From Lysinibacillus antri (GTDB lineage: Bacteria; Bacillota; Bacilli; Bacillales_A; Planococcaceae), in NCBI RefSeq assembly GCF_003977595.1, contig NZ_RYYR01000008.1:62001-126000 (forward strand): a stretch of DNA of 64,000 bases, read 5' to 3'. Below the pieces are notes generated by a model. It was not told the origin of the DNA and did not search any database. It saw only the letters and a program-made list of their open reading frames with translations. This document shows, piece by piece, positions 1 through 10,014 of this stretch. The first letter of the stretch is position 1. Each line of letters begins with the position of its first letter. The position numbers and the translations under genes are program-made.

Positions 1-544
1 GCTTATCGAATGCCTCACAAATGATGTCAAAGTCACAAAACAACTCACGAACATTATTTGGTGTAATTTTAACGGTTTTGGTGTTGATTTGAATAAAAGG
101 GTTAATTTCTTTTAGTTGTTCTTCTAAAGCGATTGTTTTAGGCATTCCTAAATGTCGTATGTAGTAGCTTTGTCGGTTTAAATTACTTGGTTCTACAATG
201 TCAAAGTCTACTAATAATAGCTCCCCAACACCGATTCGAGTAAGCATGATGGCGATATTTGATCCAAGCCCTCCAAGACCAGCAATTGCTACTTTCCCTT
301 GTTTCAGCATGTTGTGAACATGTGGTGTATGTCTTGCCATCATCATACTTTCAAGTTCTTCTTGTTCTGGCATAACACCTTTTGAAATGATGGTTAGCGT
401 GTCGTATTCCTTGATAGGATGGTTCTCGCTTATTTGAAATCCGTTTAAAATGACAATATCACTTCCATTTCCTAGTTCAGTTCGAATATCAAAAGCAGTT
501 TGAGCATCTGTCTCATATTGTTTTCCATTCACTGTAACTTTCAT
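1..544 (-). CDS. thiF: ThiF-family sulfur carrier adenylyltransferase (partial, 3' end outside window)
   Basis: This gene reads off the left edge, so only about 181 N-terminal residues are visible. Residues 1-60 (start MKVTVNGKQYETDAQ) look like a ThiS/ubiquitin-like domain fused to the enzyme, as in one ThiF subfamily. The E1-type nucleotide-binding motif GLGGLGSN follows, then the acidic strand LLLVDFDIVEPSNLNRQ, which is typical of ThiF/MoeB/HesA. The known role is ATP-dependent adenylation of the C-terminal glycine of ThiS for thiazole synthesis. The ATG lies three bases after the thiS stop, and its Shine-Dalgarno GGAGGTGG is formed by the last glycine codons of thiS, so the two genes are translationally coupled. 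Family is fairly sure; the catalytic C-terminus cannot be checked. Confidence 0.85.
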   Translation of the reverse strand, partial: MKVTVNGKQYETDAQTAFDIRTELGNGSDIVILNGFQISENHPIKEYDTLTIISKGVMPEQEELESMMMARHTPHVHNMLKQGKVAIAGLGGLGSNIAIMLTRIGVGELLLVDFDIVEPSNLNRQSYYIRHLGMPKTIALEEQLKEINPFIQINTKTVKITPNNVRELFCDFDIICEAFDK

Positions 545-547
545 CAA

Positions 548-742
548 TCAGCCACCTCCTACAAAATGGACAATTTCTAACTGATCATTTTCTCCAAGGA
601 TGGTAGATTGATATAAATCTTTTGGTACAATTTCTCCGTTTCTTTCTACGGCAATTTTCGTTAAATCGTAGTTTTGTTGACGTAGGTAATCGATAAGGCT
701 TTGATGTTGTGTCAACGTTGTTATTACGCCATTTACTCTCAC
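548..742 (-). CDS. thiS: Sulfur carrier protein ThiS
   Basis: A 64-residue ubiquitin-like sulfur carrier ending IVHFVGGG, the glycine tail that is adenylated by ThiF and then carries thiocarboxylate sulfur for the thiamine thiazole. The open frame extends upstream to 820, but I chose the GTG at 742 because a strong AAAGGAGGAG sits six bases before it and the resulting length fits the family. The upstream part of the frame (from ATG 820) runs through the terminator-like hairpin and has no ribosome-binding site. It is followed immediately by thiF. Expression probably passes through the hairpin at 781-827. Confidence 0.9.
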   Translation of the reverse strand: MRVNGVITTLTQHQSLIDYLRQQNYDLTKIAVERNGEIVPKDLYQSTILGENDQLEIVHFVGGG

Positions 743-780
743 TTTTTTCTCCTCCTTTTTTGCAAATGAACCCAAAAAAA

Positions 781-827
781 GCGCAAAAGGGGGTAACACC
801 CTTTCGGTGGTGTTCCCCATTTTGCGC
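781..827 (-). terminator. Strong hairpin plus T-run in the thiS leader (attenuator candidate)
   Basis: Read on the minus strand, arms GCGCAAAA and TTTTGCGC enclose GGGG/CCCC and AACACC/GGTGTT pairings around a small loop, followed by seven Ts. It lies between a good promoter (858-886) and the thiS ribosome-binding site, so it would stop transcription before thiS unless relieved. No TPP aptamer motif is visible in the short leader. Confidence 0.75.
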
Positions 828-857
828 TTGCTATTTAATTTGGATTATTTAATTAAA

Positions 858-886
858 ATAATAGACTAGTCTGAATTCTTCGTCAA
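858..886 (-). promoter_or_regulatory. SigA-type promoter with 10-bp palindrome between -35 and -10
   Basis: On the minus strand TTGACG and TATTAT are separated by exactly 17 bases. The perfect palindrome AGACTAGTCT (863-872) starts at the -10 and fills part of the spacer, which is a typical position for a repressor operator. Transcription would start near 851 and run into the hairpin at 781-827 and thiS. Confidence 0.65.
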
Positions 887-952
887 GGATTATCTTTAAA
901 GTACAATTTTTTCTTAGATTCGTATACTCCGATATGATCATTTGTTAAATCC

Positions 953-983
953 CCCAAAAAAACGGCAGCCGCAGCCACCGTTT
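953..983 (-). terminator. Intrinsic terminator after the AI-2E family gene
   Basis: On the minus strand AAACGG and CCGTTT enclose a GC-rich stem-loop followed by TTTTTTT, starting a few bases after the stop codon at 987. Confidence 0.7.
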
Positions 984-986
984 AAT

Positions 987-2216
987 TTAAATCTCATATT
1001 TATTTACTTCTTCTGTTTCAAATCGGTTGTATCGTTTTTTCACTAAACCGTATAAATGGGATACAATGACCTTTAATAAGGCATACCCTGGAATACCGAG
1101 GATAACCCCTGCAACACCAAATAGGGATCCCGCTGTTAAGAGGACGAAAATGATGGTAATGGGATGGACAGATAATGATTTCCCCATAATGTTAGGGGTA
1201 ATAAATTTCCCTTCCACTAATTGTACAATCGTCCAAACAATAATTAGTTTCACTAGCATAAACGGCGAACTTACGATAGCAATAACGATGGCAGGTGTAA
1301 TGGCAATCACTGGTCCTAAATATGGGACAACACTTGTAATCATTGCTAAAAATCCTAGTAAAAAGGCATAATCTAAGCCAATGATTACAAATCCAATGGT
1401 CATCATAGCACCGATACAGATAGAGACTAAAATTTGCCCTTGTATGTAAGAACTCACTTGTTTGTCCATTTCTTTCATTACTTGCCCAACTTCCGTACGC
1501 ATTTTTGGAGGAAGAATACGTAAGACGAATTTTGGTAATTTTTCACCTTCATATAATAAGTAAAATAAAATGAATGGTACTGTTACAAGAGATAATAAAA
1601 TTCCTGTAAGTGTTGATACAAACCCTGTAATCCCTGAAGCGACAGAGGAAGCGATATTAGCGAACGTATCTTTCACAGTTAAGACAAGGTCATTTGTAAT
1701 ATCTGTTAACACTTTATCGTAATCAAAATCTAGCTTTGTAAATAATTCATTAAACTTTGAATTATTTAAGAAGGATACGATACTTTCGATTAGAGACATA
1801 AAATAGACAGGAAATTCTTGTACCAAATTCATAAATTGGTCTCGTAAAAATGGATAGACTAGTAACGAAATTAATGTGATTAAGGCTGCTACGATGATGT
1901 ATAGCATTAATATAATGATTCCTCTCGGGACTACACCTTTTCCCTTCCCTTTTTCAGCTAAACGAATAAATGGGCGAAGCAGGTAATAACCAATGACGGC
2001 CAATACACCTGGTAAAATAACTACTTCAAACAAAACTTGCAATGGGTAAAAAATAAACTTAATCTTTTCAAAAATAAAGATCGCTAACCCGAGTAACACT
2101 AATGAAATTAACGAAAATAATAAATTTTTCCCGCCTAAAAAACGGATAAATCGTGTTGCAAATAGATGCGACTTTTCACTGGGCAATCGATCCCCAAACC
2201 CTTTTTCTCTTTCCAA
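987..2216 (-). CDS. AI-2E family transporter (YueF/YtvI-like permease)
   Basis: A 409-residue polytopic membrane protein. Two hydrophobic segments lie at about 30-50 and 60-80 and another follows at about 95-120. A long amphipathic stretch (about 125-195) precedes the C-terminal hydrophobic block (about 200-375). This two-part layout, and motifs such as GPVIAITPAI and PNIMGKSLSVHP, are typical of the AI-2E/PerM family. Members are proposed exporters or ion antiporters, and the substrate cannot be told from sequence. The start is TTG, supported by AGGTGG four bases upstream. It is a single-gene unit with its own terminator. Confidence 0.85.
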   Translation of the reverse strand: MEREKGFGDRLPSEKSHLFATRFIRFLGGKNLLFSLISLVLLGLAIFIFEKIKFIFYPLQVLFEVVILPGVLAVIGYYLLRPFIRLAEKGKGKGVVPRGIIILMLYIIVAALITLISLLVYPFLRDQFMNLVQEFPVYFMSLIESIVSFLNNSKFNELFTKLDFDYDKVLTDITNDLVLTVKDTFANIASSVASGITGFVSTLTGILLSLVTVPFILFYLLYEGEKLPKFVLRILPPKMRTEVGQVMKEMDKQVSSYIQGQILVSICIGAMMTIGFVIIGLDYAFLLGFLAMITSVVPYLGPVIAITPAIVIAIVSSPFMLVKLIIVWTIVQLVEGKFITPNIMGKSLSVHPITIIFVLLTAGSLFGVAGVILGIPGYALLKVIVSHLYGLVKKRYNRFETEEVNKYEI

Positions 2217-2292
2217 AAAACCACCTCGCCCAAACTATGAAAATTAATAATTATCTCTATTTTATCACGGATTACCCCCAATTGAATAAATA

Positions 2293-3267
2293 TTACTCCT
2301 CTTCCAATTGTAAAAAATTATGAAGCTGTTGTTTATTTGTTTCTACATCGATTTCTAACACTTCCCCGGCGTGCTGATAGTGTCCGATTTGGTACGTCCC
2401 TTCAGTAGGAATGGTCATTTTTTCGATTTCAACATCCCCTCCAGCCACTACAGATAATACCGTTTTTATTTCTTCTTTTTTCGTTAAATCTGTTGTAATG
2501 TACCCTTGTGTCGCCCCTACTAGTTTTGGCAGGTTTGGTAAGTTCTTTGGAGATAATAATTCGTCCTTTAAAGCTTCGATTACTTTTTGTTGACGTTCTA
2601 CTCGTCCAAAGTCTCCATTCGCATCATAACGGAAACGGGCATAACCTAATAGTTCTTTTCCATCTAATTGATGAACACCTTGCGTTAAATTCACATCAAT
2701 AAACGCGGACATATCCTTTTCCACATCGATTTCAACCCCGTTTGGCGCTAAAATATCGATGAGCGATTCAAAGCTTTTAAAATCAATAATTGTATAGTGA
2801 TGAATTGGAATATCAAACATTGTATTTAACGTGTCCTTTAACAATTGGACGCCGCCTAAATAATAAGCCGTGTTTAATTTATACGATTGGTACCCTGGTA
2901 TATCGGCATAGATATCTCGCATAAAGGAGACCAATTTTAAGCTATTTGTATCCCGATTCCAAGAAAGGACCATCATTGTATCAGAACGTGATTGTTCCTC
3001 TCCCCTTGTATCAATCCCAATAATTAAATAATTGGAAATGGTCTCTGTCTTTTCGTCGCCCTCAAATTCGATTACTTCTTCTTCAATGGGTGCTTCCAAT
3101 TCTTTTGATTGTTTTGCTAGTTGAAGCCCACTGCGATATTGGTAGACCGCAAATGCACTAACGACTAAAATAAACGAAAACAAAAATAATAAAAAGATCC
3201 TACCCTTCCGCAATTTTCTTTTTTTATTACGGTGTTGTCTAGTCTCCACATTGTGATTATCTTCCAT
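2293..3267 (-). CDS. LytR-CpsA-Psr (LCP) family protein
   Basis: A 324-residue protein with a basic cytoplasmic N-terminus, one membrane anchor (about 24-44) and an extracellular LCP domain. Hallmarks are the GIDTRG strand, RSDTMM at 94-99, the [10 protein letters not shown] segment followed by KLN, and the later [15 protein letters not shown] arginine-rich motif. LCP enzymes transfer undecaprenyl-linked polymers such as teichoic acids onto peptidoglycan, so this is probably a TagT/U/V-like ligase despite the older LytR regulator name. The ATG is preceded by AAAGGAG. It is divergent from msrA. Which polymer it attaches is not evident. Confidence 0.88.
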   Translation of the reverse strand: MEDNHNVETRQHRNKKRKLRKGRIFLLFLFSFILVVSAFAVYQYRSGLQLAKQSKELEAPIEEEVIEFEGDEKTETISNYLIIGIDTRGEEQSRSDTMMVLSWNRDTNSLKLVSFMRDIYADIPGYQSYKLNTAYYLGGVQLLKDTLNTMFDIPIHHYTIIDFKSFESLIDILAPNGVEIDVEKDMSAFIDVNLTQGVHQLDGKELLGYARFRYDANGDFGRVERQQKVIEALKDELLSPKNLPNLPKLVGATQGYITTDLTKKEEIKTVLSVVAGGDVEIEKMTIPTEGTYQIGHYQHAGEVLEIDVETNKQQLHNFLQLEEE

Positions 3268-3313
3268 AAAATTCTCCTTTATTTCACTACAAATTACGAG
3301 ACGAAATAGATTA

Positions 3314-3343
3314 TTGAAAGGTTCATTTTTCCATTATTATACT
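3314..3343 (+). promoter_or_regulatory. Putative promoter of msrA
   Basis: TTGAAA (3314-3319) and TATACT (3338-3343) are separated by 18 bases, giving a leader of about 100 bases before the msrA start. This is a fair SigA match only. Confidence 0.4.
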
Positions 3344-3454
3344 ACTATTGATTGGAAGATTGCTCAAAAGATTATTGTTCAAAACGTAAAAATTGTTTCA
3401 TTTCTACTAACATGTTACAATACTTTTTATTTTAACCATGGGAGGCGTAAAAAA

Positions 3455-3970
3455 GTGGAAAAAGCGACATTTGCAGGAGGATGTTTTTGGTGTATGGTCA
3501 AGCCCTTTGTTGAATGGGATGGGATACATAAAGTAACATCAGGCTATATGGGTGGCCATATTGAAAACCCTACATACGAACAAGTAAAAAAAGGAGATAC
3601 GGGGCATTTAGAAGTTGTCCAAATTGAATTTGACCCATCCATATTCCCGTATGATAAATTGCTAGAAATTTATTGGATGCAAATCGACCCAACGGATGAT
3701 GGTGGACAATTCCACGACCGTGGAGAGTCTTATAAAACAGCGATTTTCGTTCATTCAGAGGAACAACGCGTATTAGCCGAGCAATCAAAAGAACAGCTCT
3801 CTTTAAGTGGACGCTTTAAAAAGCCCATCGTTACGCCTATTTTAGAAGCAAAAACATTCTACGAGGCAGAAGAGTACCACCAAGATTTTTATAAAAAAGA
3901 TCCTGACTACTATAAAGAAGACCGTGAAAAATCAGGACGTGATGAATTTATACGAAGTCATTGGAAATAG
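3455..3970 (+). CDS. msrA: Peptide-methionine (S)-S-oxide reductase MsrA (stand-alone copy)
   Basis: A 171-residue MsrA carrying the catalytic GCFWC motif at residues 9-13 and the conserved [26 protein letters not shown] and [10 protein letters not shown] segments. It reduces the S-epimer of methionine sulfoxide in proteins and free methionine. I chose the GTG at 3455 because GGGAGGCG precedes it and the family begins just before the catalytic motif; the frame upstream to 3314 has no family counterpart. A second MsrA is encoded at 46677-47210. This copy lacks the extra cysteine that the other has in its EQVCSET segment. It ends at a perfect hairpin terminator. Confidence 0.93.
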   Translation: MEKATFAGGCFWCMVKPFVEWDGIHKVTSGYMGGHIENPTYEQVKKGDTGHLEVVQIEFDPSIFPYDKLLEIYWMQIDPTDDGGQFHDRGESYKTAIFVHSEEQRVLAEQSKEQLSLSGRFKKPIVTPILEAKTFYEAEEYHQDFYKKDPDYYKEDREKSGRDEFIRSHWK

Positions 3971-3973
3971 GAA

Positions 3974-4005
3974 ACGAGCCGACACACGTTTGTCGGCTCG
4001 TTTTT
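3974..4005 (+). terminator. Terminator between convergent msrA and recQ
   Basis: ACGAGCCGACA and TGTCGGCTCGT form a perfect 11-bp stem with a 6-base loop, followed by TTTT. It begins just after the msrA stop and touches the recQ stop codon. Confidence 0.85.
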
Positions 4006-5755
4006 ATACGTATTCTTTTATCGCAGCAATAAAGAATTCGCCATATTTCACTAACTTGTTCTGCCCTACCCCACTAACTTCTAAAAACTCCTCTTCATTC
4101 ATTGGCATTTTGTCGCACATGTCCCGTAACGATTTATCTGAAAAGACAACAAATGGTGGAACGCCTTCTTGTTCTGCAATGTGCTTACGAATGCTCCGTA
4201 ATTGTTCAAATAACGGATCGTCTTTTTTCGTCACGCTCGCTTCCACTACCGCGCGTCGTAACACTTTTCGTTCCGCTAAAAGGACGCCTTTTCCCTCTTC
4301 AGATACATAAATCGTTGGGTATTGACCAGGTTTTACAAGGAGCAATTGTTCCGCAATTAAAAAGTCGATAAACTGGGCAATTTCTTTCGCATTCATATGT
4401 TTTAAAATGCCATAGGTTGATAGATGCTGAAAATCTACTACCTTTTTATTCCGAGAACCTGCTAGTACTTGTGCCGTAATCGTTTTTCCGAATTTTTGAC
4501 CCATACGCACAACACAAGATAATACTTTTTGCGCATCTTGTGACACATCGATTTTTGGTCGTTCATCCGCGCAATTTGCACATTTGCCACATTCGGTCAC
4601 ACCTTCATCACCAAAGTACTCAACAATATAACTTTGTAGACATTTCTCGGTATGGCAATAATCAATAATATGTTGCAGTTTTTGTAGTTCAATTGGAATT
4701 CTCGCTTGGTCTTGGGCTTGATCGATTAAAAAGCGCTGCGTTTGTTCATCCGATGAACTATAAAGCAAAATACATTCACTTGGTAAACCATCCCGTCCCG
4801 CGCGTCCTGCTTCTTGATAATAGCTTTCAATATTGCGCGGCATTTGATAGTGCATCACAAAGCGTACATTCGTTTTATTTATTCCCATCCCAAAAGCATT
4901 GGTAGCCACCATCACTTGGGCTTCATCGTTAATAAATCGATTTTGCTCATGATTCCGTTCTTCTTCATACATGCCCCCGTGATATTTCGCAACGGCAATA
5001 CCACTTTGATAAAGCATACTATAGATGGATTCAACGGATTTTCTTGTAGCCGCATAAATAATTCCAGCTTCATTTCGATTATTTTCAATATATTTCTTCA
5101 CGTACCGCTCTCGATTTTCTCCGGTTAACACTTTGAACGTTAAATTGTCTCTCGAAAACCCTGAAATAAACACATTATCAGGATCAATCTGTAATAGCTG
5201 GCAAATATCTTCACTTACATTTGGTGTAGCCGTTGCCGTTAATGCAATGACAGTTGGCTTTTTTGACCATAACGTAAAAATTTTATGAATTGAACGATAG
5301 CTTGGTCGAAAATCGTGCCCCCACTGAGAAATACAATGGGCTTCATCAATAGCAATTAGTGAAACATTTAACCCCATTAAGTCCTGGCAGAACATATCAT
5401 TTTCCAATCGTTCCGGTGCTATATAGAGAAGTTTTGTGCCTCCATTCCGAACACTTCTCATGACTTCGGCTACTTCTTGAAAGGATAAAGAACTATTAAT
5501 AAATGCAGCTGGAATGCCATTGGATCGTAGCATGTCCACTTGATCTTTCATAAGGGAAATAAGTGGCGAGATGACAATCGTTAAACCTTCTAAGGCGAGG
5601 GCTGGAATTTGATAACATAAGGATTTCCCACCCCCTGTTGGCATAACACAAAGGGTATCTTGTTCATTTAGGACATTGTCAATCACTTGTTGTTGAACCA
5701 TTCGAAACGTATTGTATCCGAAATATTGTTTTAAAAGTTGCTCTGCTTGTTGCAA
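4004..5755 (-). CDS. recQ: ATP-dependent DNA helicase RecQ
   Basis: A RecQ helicase of about 583 residues for replication-fork and recombination repair. The N-terminal DEAD/H core shows Walker A TGGGKSLCYQ and DEAHCISQWGHDFRPSY; the second RecA lobe has QEAGRAGRDG. The RQC zinc cluster CLQSYIVEYFGDEG...CGKCANC and a C-terminal HRDC domain follow. The frame reaches a GTG at 5770 whose nearest Shine-Dalgarno is too distant. The TTG at 5755 has GAGGT eight bases upstream and is preferred. The gene is convergent with msrA. It is somewhat shorter than the longest RecQs but has all three domains. Confidence 0.93.
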   Translation of the reverse strand: MQQAEQLLKQYFGYNTFRMVQQQVIDNVLNEQDTLCVMPTGGGKSLCYQIPALALEGLTIVISPLISLMKDQVDMLRSNGIPAAFINSSLSFQEVAEVMRSVRNGGTKLLYIAPERLENDMFCQDLMGLNVSLIAIDEAHCISQWGHDFRPSYRSIHKIFTLWSKKPTVIALTATATPNVSEDICQLLQIDPDNVFISGFSRDNLTFKVLTGENRERYVKKYIENNRNEAGIIYAATRKSVESIYSMLYQSGIAVAKYHGGMYEEERNHEQNRFINDEAQVMVATNAFGMGINKTNVRFVMHYQMPRNIESYYQEAGRAGRDGLPSECILLYSSSDEQTQRFLIDQAQDQARIPIELQKLQHIIDYCHTEKCLQSYIVEYFGDEGVTECGKCANCADERPKIDVSQDAQKVLSCVVRMGQKFGKTITAQVLAGSRNKKVVDFQHLSTYGILKHMNAKEIAQFIDFLIAEQLLLVKPGQYPTIYVSEEGKGVLLAERKVLRRAVVEASVTKKDDPLFEQLRSIRKHIAEQEGVPPFVVFSDKSLRDMCDKMPMNEEEFLEVSGVGQNKLVKYGEFFIAAIKEYV

Positions 5756-5850
5756 TAGACGATACCTCACTATGTACTGTTGTCACCTTATTATACTACG
5801 AATTATAGTCAATCTGTTCAAACACTTTAGTTTACATAATAAAATTATAT

Positions 5851-5880
5851 AAACCTACCATTATAAAGAATAGTAGGTTT
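5851..5880 (-). terminator. Weak terminator after HMG-CoA lyase gene
   Basis: AAACCTAC and GTAGGTTT pair on the minus strand with a loop of about 12 bases, followed by an AT-rich tract without a clean T-run. Confidence 0.4.
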
Positions 5881-5887
5881 AAGAGTT

Positions 5888-6757
5888 TTACGAGCTTGTT
5901 AGTTGTTGTAAAAGACCTTTCGCAAAGTTAGCCGCATCCATCATTGCCTTTTCATCCATTCCGGTCTCGATGTTCATCTCATGAAACAGTTTCACTAACC
6001 CTTCTGTTGAGACATTCCCAGTAGCACCTGGTGAAAATGGACATCCCCCTAACCCTGCGATCGAGCTATCAAATTTTGTAATCCCAGCTTGGAGGGCTGC
6101 TAAAACATTGGCATAGGCAAATTGATTTGTATCGTGAAAATGGGCAATGAATTGTGTCTCAGGAAAATCATGCTTCATTCTAGAAAACCGTTCATACACA
6201 ATGCGCGGATTTGCCTTACCATTCGTATCACCAATTGAAATTTCATCGGCACCTATGTTAACAAAATGACGGACAACTCGCGCTACTTGTTCATAAGCAA
6301 CCGTTCCTTCATAGGGACAACTAAAACCCATGGACACATAAGCACGAATTTTCATGTTACAGGCTTTCGCTTTTTTAAAAACCAATGTACATTCACCTAA
6401 TGAATCGGCAATCGATGAACGAATGTTCCGTTGGTTAAAGGTTTCCGTCGCACCCACAAAGACAGCAATTTGCGGTACGTTGCAATCAATTGCCCGCGCT
6501 AATGCTCTCATGTTTGGCGTTAACGCAATATAATCAATCCCTAGTTCATTACTAAAGGTTGCCAATTCTACGGCATCGGCCATTTGGGGTACAGCTTTTG
6601 GATGAACAAAGGAAGCGGTTTCAATTCGACGGACCCCCATTTTTGATAACTTTCGAACGAGTTCTTTTTTCATTTTTGTAGGGACAAAAACAGACTCATT
6701 TTGTAAGCCGTCACGTGGACCAACTTCAATAATTTCTACTTCTTTTGGAAAAATCAT
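5888..6757 (-). CDS. mvaB: Hydroxymethylglutaryl-CoA lyase
   Basis: A 289-residue TIM-barrel enzyme cleaving HMG-CoA to acetoacetate and acetyl-CoA, the last step of leucine degradation. The HMGL-like signature GPRDGLQNE lies at residues 13-21, and metal-binding HFHDTNQFAYAN is present. The lyase active-site loop GLGGCPFSPGATGN contains the catalytic cysteine that separates HMG-CoA lyases from homocitrate and isopropylmalate synthases. In B. subtilis the relative YngG sits among leucine-degradation genes, whereas here the gene is alone between recQ and an ABC-F gene. The ATG has GGGAGG upstream. Function is confident. Confidence 0.93.
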   Translation of the reverse strand: MIFPKEVEIIEVGPRDGLQNESVFVPTKMKKELVRKLSKMGVRRIETASFVHPKAVPQMADAVELATFSNELGIDYIALTPNMRALARAIDCNVPQIAVFVGATETFNQRNIRSSIADSLGECTLVFKKAKACNMKIRAYVSMGFSCPYEGTVAYEQVARVVRHFVNIGADEISIGDTNGKANPRIVYERFSRMKHDFPETQFIAHFHDTNQFAYANVLAALQAGITKFDSSIAGLGGCPFSPGATGNVSTEGLVKLFHEMNIETGMDEKAMMDAANFAKGLLQQLTSS

Positions 6758-6914
6758 TGCATCCTCCCACCTTCATATTTTAAGAAAAATAGACTTTACT
6801 CAAAATATTTCAGGATGGACTGTTCTATGACAATTTTAACTACATAGAAAACTACTGATTATAGGCTATATCATTGGATTTTAGTATGGTTTAATAGCTT
6901 TTATAGTCACCTCA

Positions 6915-6923
6915 TGCTATAAT
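6915..6923 (+). promoter_or_regulatory. Extended -10 promoter candidate for ykpA
   Basis: TGCTATAAT matches an extended -10 element (TG-n-TATAAT) about 80 bases before the ykpA start. No good -35 hexamer is seen at the matching spacing. Confidence 0.4.
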
Positions 6924-6958
6924 TGAAACATTGTGTACAAAAGAGAAAGCAATAATGA

Positions 6959-8605
<1,647 letters not shown>

Positions 8606-8611
8606 GCAACT

Positions 8612-8642
8612 TAGGGTGTCACATTAGTGTGGCACCTTTTTT
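8612..8642 (+). terminator. Terminator of ykpA
   Basis: GGTGTCAC and GTGTGGCACC pair around a short loop directly after the stop, followed by TTTTTT. Confidence 0.75.
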
Positions 8643-8707
8643 ATATTCTCCTATAGTTTACATAATAATATTATTTATTAACCATCTTATAAAATGCAAT
8701 CCGAAAA

Positions 8708-8727
8708 ATAATACGTTATAGTATTAT
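8708..8727. repeat. Inverted repeat before the lipoprotein gene
   Basis: ATAATAC and GTATTAT are perfect 7-bp arms around GTTATA, ending a few bases before the ribosome-binding site at 8731. It could be an operator overlapping a -10 element, but the region is AT-rich and this may be chance. Confidence 0.25.
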
Positions 8728-8745
8728 CAAAAGGAGGATGACATT

Positions 8746-9417
8746 GTGAAAAACGTACTGATTATTTTTGGATTATTGCTTCTAATTGGTTGCAGTGACA
8801 ATAGTGAAAAGCAAACTGTAGACTCTTCCCCACCTTTAGAAGAAGTTAAAGAAGAACCAACAACTACTGATGAACAAGTTAGAGACGAAACGACTCCGTT
8901 AGATTTCAAACAATTTTTCAAACCAGACAATACAACAGCGACCTTTTTAGGTGAAGGAAATGAATTTGCAAGTTATACAGAAAAAACGAAATGGCTTTCC
9001 GATGAATTTGTTGCAACCATGATCGATAATGGCGGCGCTGTCACGATGAAGGTATATCGTGTGTTTAAAGACCGAATTGACAAAGTATACGATGAGCTTG
9101 TTGAGGGTATACCTAATGAGGTAGTTTATCCAGAGCTGTCTAAATTAGAAAATGCAGAAGTCATTGAAACATTTTTAGCTGGCCCTATTGAAGTTGGGAC
9201 GACTTTTGGCAAATGGAAAATCATTGAGGTAGGTACCACATTAGAAACTCCATATAAAACTTTTGAGAACGTTTTTGTCATTGAAGAAACTGGTGATGGA
9301 TATGTAAATCGAAAGTATTTTGCCGAGGGTTACGGGGATGTTAAAACCGAATCCATTATGAATACGGATCAAAACGAAGAATTTATTGTTACTTCCACAT
9401 TAGAGAGTATTAAATAG
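8746..9417 (+). CDS. Putative lipoprotein of unknown function
   Basis: A 223-residue secreted lipoprotein. A short signal sequence ends in the lipobox LLIGC (cysteine at 17), followed by an acidic, Ser/Thr/Pro-rich linker to about residue 50. The rest is a globular domain including EVGTTFGKWKIIEVGTTLETP and a C-terminal VNRKYFAEGYGDVKTES stretch. That stretch resembles the end of small lipoproteins annotated only as hypothetical in Bacillales. GTG is chosen as start because AAGGAGG lies at good distance. It has its own weak terminator. I do not recognise a specific family. Confidence 0.75.
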   Translation: MKNVLIIFGLLLLIGCSDNSEKQTVDSSPPLEEVKEEPTTTDEQVRDETTPLDFKQFFKPDNTTATFLGEGNEFASYTEKTKWLSDEFVATMIDNGGAVTMKVYRVFKDRIDKVYDELVEGIPNEVVYPELSKLENAEVIETFLAGPIEVGTTFGKWKIIEVGTTLETPYKTFENVFVIEETGDGYVNRKYFAEGYGDVKTESIMNTDQNEEFIVTSTLESIK

Positions 9418-9440
9418 GAAAAATAAGAGATACTAGTTGT

Positions 9441-9480
9441 AGGGATTGGTTCACGTAATTACCGTTTAGAGCCAATCCCT
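9441..9480 (+). terminator. Weak hairpin after the lipoprotein gene
   Basis: AGGGATTGG and CCAATCCCT form a 9-bp stem with a loop of about 22 bases, followed by TGTTAACTTT. Confidence 0.45.
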
Positions 9481-9560
9481 TGTTAACTTTGTAGGCAAAA
9501 TAAAAGAGACATCCCCATCTTGGAATGCCTCCGATTAACGAATGTAAGTTTAATTAAAAA

Positions 9561-9761
9561 TTAAAGTTTAACAACGTTAGCAGCTTGTGGTCCGCGGTTG
9601 CCATCTACAACTTCGAATTCCACTTTTTGACCTTCGTCAAGAGTTTTGAAACCTTCACCTTGGATAGCTGAGAAGTGTACGAATACGTCGTTTTCACCTT
9701 CAACTTCGATAAATCCAAAACCTTTTTCTGAGTTAAACCATTTTACTGTACCTTGTTTCAT
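9561..9761 (-). CDS. Cold-shock protein (Csp family)
   Basis: A 66-residue single cold-shock domain. RNP1 KGFGFI is at residues 13-18 and RNP2 DVFVHF at 25-30, and the C-terminus [10 protein letters not shown] is typical of Bacillus CspB/C/D. These proteins bind single-stranded RNA or DNA and act as RNA chaperones. The ATG is preceded by GGAGG. A strong promoter lies about 150 bases upstream, giving the long structured leader known for csp genes; here it contains a 20-bp-arm hairpin at 9820-9877. Confidence 0.96.
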   Translation of the reverse strand: MKQGTVKWFNSEKGFGFIEVEGENDVFVHFSAIQGEGFKTLDEGQKVEFEVVDGNRGPQAANVVKL

Positions 9762-9819
9762 TTAAGAAAACCTCCAAAAAATAAATGTTAACAATATGTG
9801 ATTGTTTACCGAAATAAAA

Positions 9820-9877
9820 ATTCACATATTACGAAGAGTACCGACTTTACACCGATCACTCTTTGTAATATGTGAAT
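9820..9877 (-). promoter_or_regulatory. Long hairpin in the csp 5' leader
   Basis: Two 20-base arms (9820-9839 and 9858-9877) are complementary at 19 positions and enclose an 18-base loop. A third segment near the ribosome-binding site (about 9791-9802, containing CACATATT on the minus strand) can pair with the 3' arm instead. This allows a choice of structures, as in known temperature-sensing csp leaders. Confidence 0.7.
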
Positions 9878-9915
9878 CAATTTGTACCCGGTCAAGCAAT
9901 TTTATTGTTAAAATA

Positions 9916-9943
9916 AGTATACCATCATATTACAAATTGTCAA
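9916..9943 (-). promoter_or_regulatory. SigA-type promoter of csp
   Basis: On the minus strand TTGACA and TATACT are separated by 16 bases, placing the start near 9909 and giving a leader of about 148 bases. Confidence 0.75.
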
Positions 9944-10014
9944 ACAGTTTCTAAGACTTTATTTACAATTTTCTCTACTTTCTGTTAATTGATCGGCTTA
10001 AGTTTATTGTGTAC

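Noticed and set aside
743-820. N-terminal extension of ThiS from ATG 820
   Set aside because: It translates through the terminator hairpin, has no ribosome-binding site and no counterpart in ThiS proteins; GTG 742 is far better supported.
1027-1371. 114-codon plus-strand open frame inside the AI-2E transporter gene
   Set aside because: It is antisense to a well-supported membrane-protein gene, has no ribosome-binding site and no recognisable protein features.
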